A stretch of DNA of 64,000 nt from assembly GCA_963722295.1 (NCBI GenBank), contig CAVRLB010000001.1, positions 806,001 to 870,000 on the forward strand, written 5' to 3'. Shown piece by piece: positions 60,407-64,000 of this stretch. The DNA is from Brooklawnia sp032229645 (lineage in GTDB: Bacteria > Actinomycetota > Actinomycetes > Propionibacteriales > Propionibacteriaceae). The position numbers were made by a program, and so were the translations under genes. How positions within the stretch are numbered: the stretch's first letter is position 1; each line of letters opens with the position of its first letter. A model generated the notes under the pieces. It saw only the letters and a program-made list of their open reading frames with translations. It made no database searches and was not told the DNA's origin.

Positions 60407-62493
60407 GCGTCGATCCGATCGTCGTCGAGTTGATAGGCGCCCTCGATGATGAACTCCTTGCGGGGCCCGACCTCATTGCCCATCAGCATCTCGAAGGTCC
60501 GTTCGGCCTGCTCGGCATCGTCCACCGTCAGCCGCCGCAGCAGCCGGCGACGCGGATTCATGGTGGTGTCGGCGAGCTGATCGGCGTCCATCTCACCCAG
60601 GCCCTTGTACCGCTGGGGCTCCTTGAACGACTGGCCTTTCTTGGTGAGTTCGGCCAGCTTGCGCTGATACTCAGGATCCGAATAGGTGTAGATGTACTTC
60701 TCCATGCCGCGCTTCGGGTTGATCAGCTCGAAGCGGTGCAGCGGCGGCACCGCCGAGTAGACCCGGCCCGCCTCCACCATCGGGCGCATGTAGCGAAAAA
60801 AGAGGGTGGCCAGCAGGCAGCGGATGTGGGCGCCGTCGGAGTCCGCGTCCGCCATGAAGATGATCTTGCCGTAGCGCGCTTGGTCGAGATCGAAGGTCTT
60901 GCCCGAGCCTGCCCCCACCACCTGAATGATGGACGCGCACTCGGCATTTTTCAGCATGTCGGCGACGCTGGCCTTTTGGACATTGAGGATCTTGCCGCGG
61001 ATCGGCAGTAGCGCCTGGAACTCGGAATTGCGAGCTCGGCTCGCGGTGCCGAGCGCGGAGTCACCCTCGACGATGAACAGTTCGGCGCTGTCGACCGACG
61101 GCGAGTGGCAGTCCTTCAGTTTGGGCGGCAGGCTGGACGATTCGAGCGCCGTCTTGCGGCGTTGATTCTCCTTGTGGACGCGAGCCGCCGCCCTGGTACG
61201 CGACGCGTTAACGACCTTTTCCATCACCAGGCGAGCCTGTGGGCGCTCGGCGGCCTTGGTGGAATTGAGGAAGCCGCCGAGTTCTCTCTCGACGACCTGG
61301 GCGACCAGCCGGGAAACCGGCGGGGTGCCCAGGGTCTCTTTGGTCTGGCCCTCGAATTGTGGTTCGGGCAGCCGGACGGTGACGACGGCGGTCATGCCCT
61401 CGAGCACGTCGTCCTTGACGATGTCGTCGCCGCTCTTAAGCAGCCGGGTGCCGTCGAGCCCCGACAGAAAGGCCTTCAGCAGGCCGCGTTCGAATCCCTG
61501 CAGGTGAGTGCCGCCCTTGGGTGTGGCGACGATGTTCACGAACGAGCGTTCGACCGTCTCGTAGCCGGTGCCCCACCGCACCGCGATGTCGATGAATAGA
61601 TCGCGCTCGACATCGGTGGGGGTCATGGCACCGTGGTCGTCCAGCATGGGGACGGTTTCTGTGAACGACTCGTGGCCCTGGATGCGGATCACATCGGTGA
61701 CCGGCGGGTCGTTGGAGAGGTACTCGGTGAATTCGGAGATGCCGCCGTCGTGCTTGAAATCTTCGGTCATCGGCTCTTCGCCGCGTTCGTCGGTGACGAC
61801 CAGTTCGAGCCCCGGCACCAGGAAGCTGGTCTGACGGGCGCGTTCGGTGAGGTTGCCCAGGGAGAGTTGGGCACCGGCGAGGAAGATCTGCCGATCCGGC
61901 CAGTAGCGCACCCGGGTCCCGGTGCGGTCGCGCGCAACCTTGCCGATCTTGCGCAGTCCGTGTTGAGGGGTGAACCCGGCGTCCGGCCCGTCGCCGCCGA
62001 AGATACCGGGGGCGCCTCTGCGGAAGCTCATTGCCCAGGTAGCGCCGTTGCGGTCGACCTCGACGTCGAGCCGGCAACTCAGCGCGTTGACGACTGAGGC
62101 GCCGACGCCGTGCAGGCCACCGGCCACGTTGTAGTTGCCGGTGCCGAACTTTCCGCCGGCGTGCAGCTTGGTGTAGACGACCTCGACCCCCACCAGGCCG
62201 GTGCGTGGCTCGATGTCGACCGGGATGCCACGTCCCTGATCGGAGACGAAGACGGAGCCGTCGGCGAGCAGTTTGATCTCGATGGAGTCGCCGAATCCGG
62301 CGAGGGCCTCGTCCACCGCATTGTCGATGATCTCCCACAGACAGTGCATGAGCCCGCGGGTATCAGTTGATCCGATGTACATGGCGGGGCGTTTGCGGAC
62401 CGCCTCCAGCCCTTCGAGGACGAGGAGGTTCTTCGCCTCGTAGTCACGGCTCGGGGCCGCATTCGACGAGCTGGTGTTACGGCGTGGTGGCAC
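60403..62493 (-). CDS. parE: DNA topoisomerase IV subunit B (ParE/GyrB family)
   Basis: 696-residue type IIA topoisomerase ATPase subunit. GHKL motifs: WEIIDNAVDEALAG, DQGRGIPVDIEP and GGLHGVGASVVNALS; TOPRIM region with ELFIVEGDSALG, IRGKILNVQKA and FMADADSDGAHI. The SALGTASRARNS form after EGDS and the DUF7455 neighbour suggest ParE rather than GyrB; no gyrA/parC is present to decide. GTG 62493 sets the start; a longer frame runs back through the minisatellite but is not family-like. Confidence 0.88.
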   Translation of the reverse strand: MPPRRNTSSSNAAPSRDYEAKNLLVLEGLEAVRKRPAMYIGSTDTRGLMHCLWEIIDNAVDEALAGFGDSIEIKLLADGSVFVSDQGRGIPVDIEPRTGLVGVEVVYTKLHAGGKFGTGNYNVAGGLHGVGASVVNALSCRLDVEVDRNGATWAMSFRRGAPGIFGGDGPDAGFTPQHGLRKIGKVARDRTGTRVRYWPDRQIFLAGAQLSLGNLTERARQTSFLVPGLELVVTDERGEEPMTEDFKHDGGISEFTEYLSNDPPVTDVIRIQGHESFTETVPMLDDHGAMTPTDVERDLFIDIAVRWGTGYETVERSFVNIVATPKGGTHLQGFERGLLKAFLSGLDGTRLLKSGDDIVKDDVLEGMTAVVTVRLPEPQFEGQTKETLGTPPVSRLVAQVVERELGGFLNSTKAAERPQARLVMEKVVNASRTRAAARVHKENQRRKTALESSSLPPKLKDCHSPSVDSAELFIVEGDSALGTASRARNSEFQALLPIRGKILNVQKASVADMLKNAECASIIQVVGAGSGKTFDLDQARYGKIIFMADADSDGAHIRCLLATLFFRYMRPMVEAGRVYSAVPPLHRFELINPKRGMEKYIYTYSDPEYQRKLAELTKKGQSFKEPQRYKGLGEMDADQLADTTMNPRRRLLRRLTVDDAEQAERTFEMLMGNEVGPRKEFIIEGAYQLDDDRIDA

Positions 62494-62505
62494 GGGGTTG
62501 AGCTT

Positions 62506-62870
62506 ACAGACGATTGAGCTGAGAGCAGCGCAAGCTCGCTTGCGGCTGCCGAGGCGATTGAAGTCTGGACGAGCAAGGCGAGTACAGACGATTGAGCTGA
62601 GAGCAGCGCAAGCTCGCTTGCGGCTGCCGAGGCGATTGAAGTCTGGACGAGCAAGGCGAGTACAGACGATTGAAGCGAGTGGACTGCGAGCTTGCTCGCG
62701 AGTCCCGAGCTGATTGAGTCTGTTGCGCCGCAAAGCGGCGAGCACAGACGATTGAGCTGAGAGCAGCGCAAGCTCGCTTGCGGCTGCCGAGGCGATTGAA
62801 GTCTGGACGAGCAAGGCGAGTACAGACGATTGAAGCGAGTGGGCTGCGTGCTTGCTCGCGAGTCCCGAGG
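62506..62870. repeat. 78-bp minisatellite upstream of parE
   Basis: Units start ACAGACGATTGA at 62506, 62584, 62662, 62744 and 62822 (spacing 78, 78, 82, 78). Two unit types alternate: A (units 1, 2, 4) carries the hairpin GCGCAAGCTCGCTTGCG; B (units 3, 5) carries GCGAGCTTGCTCGC. It occupies the region directly before the parE start. Confidence 0.92.
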
Positions 62871-62877
62871 CCAGCGC

Positions 62878-62930
62878 CCGGATTGTGTAGGAATAGGGCC
62901 CAGCACGGGCGATGAACCTACACAATCCGG
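62878..62930. repeat. Single palindromic element C, 14-bp arms
   Basis: CCGGATTGTGTAGG (62878-62891) and its exact complement (62917-62930), with a 25-nt loop. Further outward pairing (GGCGCC/GCGCC) continues with one bulge. Located between the divergent parE and DUF7455 genes; could be an operator or another REP-like element. Nothing else is recognised in 62931-63097 besides the leader of the next gene. Confidence 0.75.
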
Positions 62931-63097
62931 CGCCGGCGGCTCGGCGCCAGACCTTGAGCCAGCCTGTAACGTGACGGCAACGCGACAGAGACTTGTCTTC
63001 TACCGCGAACGAGTAGGCTGGCAGCACGGGAACAAAGTCAGCCGAATACATGTTGACGAAACGACCGGCAGTACCCCCGGAGAGTGAGGAGATTAAG

Positions 63098-63295
63098 TTG
63101 AACGCGACAGTCATGAGCGATCAGCAGTTGACCGCAGCAGATCGCTGCGACCGCTGTGGTGCGCAGGCCTACCTTCGCGTAACTCTCGAATCGGGTGGCG
63201 AACTGCTCTTCTGTGCACATCACGCACGCAAGCATTCCGACAAGCTACGGCAAGTCGCCCTTCGCATTCACGACGAGACCGACAAGCTGAGCTGA
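63098..63295 (+). CDS. DUF7455 small zinc-ribbon-like protein
   Basis: 65 residues from TTG 63098, which follows GAGGAG at six bases; an ATG at 63113 is an alternative. CDRCGAQAYLRV and LFCAHHARKH provide C-x2-C and C-x-H-H ligands for zinc. The pattern LTAADRCDRCGAQAY is typical of DUF7455, found near parE and the sigma-factor gene in many actinobacteria. Function unknown. Confidence 0.85.
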   Translation: MNATVMSDQQLTAADRCDRCGAQAYLRVTLESGGELLFCAHHARKHSDKLRQVALRIHDETDKLS

Positions 63296-63317
63296 TTCAG
63301 TCTTAGGACCCTTAGCG

Positions 63318-63361
63318 AAACGAGAGCGGCCCGGCTCTTCCGAACCGGGCCGCTCTCGTTT
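63318..63361 (+). terminator. Rho-independent terminator after the DUF7455 gene
   Basis: Perfect 17-bp arms starting AAACGAGAGCGGCCCGG (63318-63334 and 63345-63361) with a 10-nt loop, ending in GTTT. Confidence 0.88.
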
Positions 63362-63522
63362 GCTAACGAACTGGCGACATAAGGGCCTGACGAAGAATTA
63401 ACGCGTCGAGTGGCGGTTTCGCTCGTCGCGATCAGGCGCCCGATCACCGAAGCGACGCGCAGCGGTAATGCTCTGGAGGGTCCTAACTCAAATTCGCACG
63501 ACCGACAAAGGAGACGGAAGCC

Positions 63523-63987
63523 GTGAGCGAACAGCAGGCCATCGACGCCGTGCGCGCGCTCGGCCTCGAACAGACCATCACCCGTCACGGGCCGGTGGGT
63601 TCCCTGGCAGAGGCGGCCAAGCTGCGCGGCATCGAACCCCGAGGCATCGTCAAGACACTCGTTGTGCGCCGCGGCTCTGGCGATTATCTCTTCGTCCTGG
63701 TGCCGGGTGATCGCACCTTCAGTTGGCCGAAGCTGCGCGCGCTGCTCGGCGTCAACAGACTGTCGATGCCGGACGCGAACACGGCCTTCGAAGTCACAGG
63801 CTATGTACGCGGCACCATCACCCCGTTCGGCGCCAGTCACGCCTGGCCGGTCATCGCGGATGCTTCCATCATCGGACACCGCATTTCGATGGGCGCAGGC
63901 GCTCCGGGGGTGTCGATCTCACTCGATGCGGACCAGATGATCGCCGCGCTGCACGCAACCGTGGCCGATATCAGCGATCGATCATGA
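63523..63987 (+). CDS. YbaK/EbsC-family aminoacyl-tRNA deacylase
   Basis: 154-residue YbaK-like protein that hydrolyses mischarged tRNA (e.g. Cys-tRNA-Pro). GTG 63523 follows AAAGGAGACGG. Recognised by EPRGIVKTLVVRRGSGDYLFV, in which the conserved K is the catalytic residue, and VTGYVRGTITPFGASH. It lies near the right edge with 13 bases following. Confidence 0.88.
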   Translation: MSEQQAIDAVRALGLEQTITRHGPVGSLAEAAKLRGIEPRGIVKTLVVRRGSGDYLFVLVPGDRTFSWPKLRALLGVNRLSMPDANTAFEVTGYVRGTITPFGASHAWPVIADASIIGHRISMGAGAPGVSISLDADQMIAALHATVADISDRS

Positions 63988-64000
63988 ACTGGCCCGACGG

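Noticed and set aside
62494..63114. N-terminal extension of parE through the minisatellite
   Set aside because: The upstream frame is repeat-derived; the family N-terminus starts at the GTG at 62493.

Overview
The window is GC-rich actinobacterial chromosome, most likely from the Propionibacteriales (Propionibacteriaceae-like). This rests on gene order and content: prfB-ftsE-ftsX-smpB, aceE with fasR-fabD-fabH-acpP-fabF and DUF3145, a DsbA-VKOR pair, a MoxR-DUF58-VWA operon, and ParE beside a DUF7455 zinc-ribbon gene. The genus is an inference; no rRNA is present.

Layout. 1-922: glycosyltransferase running off the left edge. 1187-4034: toxin-antitoxin patch (FitA-like antitoxin with a truncated PIN toxin, a lone MNT nucleotidyltransferase, a complete AbiEi/AbiEii pair) with smpB inside it. 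4110-7299: M23 peptidase, ftsX, ftsE. 7300-12248: accessory block with a PadR/membrane-protein pair and a tandem duplication of a lipoprotein/PKD-protein pair. 12249-17422: prfB, an AbiEi-DUF559 gene bracketed by palindromes, YqeY, and a DsbA/VKOR disulfide-forming pair. 18221-27576: a complete liv branched-chain amino-acid ABC operon and a heterodimeric ABC exporter. 27641-30221: a divergent two-component system with a candidate 15-residue peptide gene, a recombinase remnant and tRNA-Val. 30371-42200: Hsp20, a second DUF559 gene, pyruvate dehydrogenase E1, a PfkB kinase, and the FasR-controlled fatty-acid synthesis operon. 42968-50042: DUF3145 and an exopolysaccharide/cell-wall glycopolymer set (GT4, LCP, Wzc-like kinase, LMW phosphatase, WbaP-like transferase). 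50267-63987: S9 peptidase, MoxR/DUF58/VWA operon, HAD phosphatase, UMF1 transporter, parE, DUF7455, and YbaK-type deacylase.

The core genes are ordinary. The unusual content is in the repeats. Three intergenic islands share a 13-bp core in an alternating 6/18-19 bp spacing (period 50-51 bp). Two dispersed palindromic elements occur in two copies each: a ~87-bp element with ~20-bp terminal inverted repeats, and a ~50-bp perfect hairpin. Many minisatellites (periods 11, 15, 16, 25, 26, 30, 38, 61, 78 bp) lie next to start or stop codons, several of them directly at a stop codon. Other points of interest are a small peptide ORF with a strong ribosome-binding site directly before a histidine kinase, a lipoprotein/PKD duplication whose flanks are nearly identical while a central cassette has diverged, and a LivH permease with an extracytoplasmic domain fused to its N-terminus.

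All calls come from reading the sequence and supplied translations. No database search was run, so family names are recognition from motifs and repeat identities are counted by eye.
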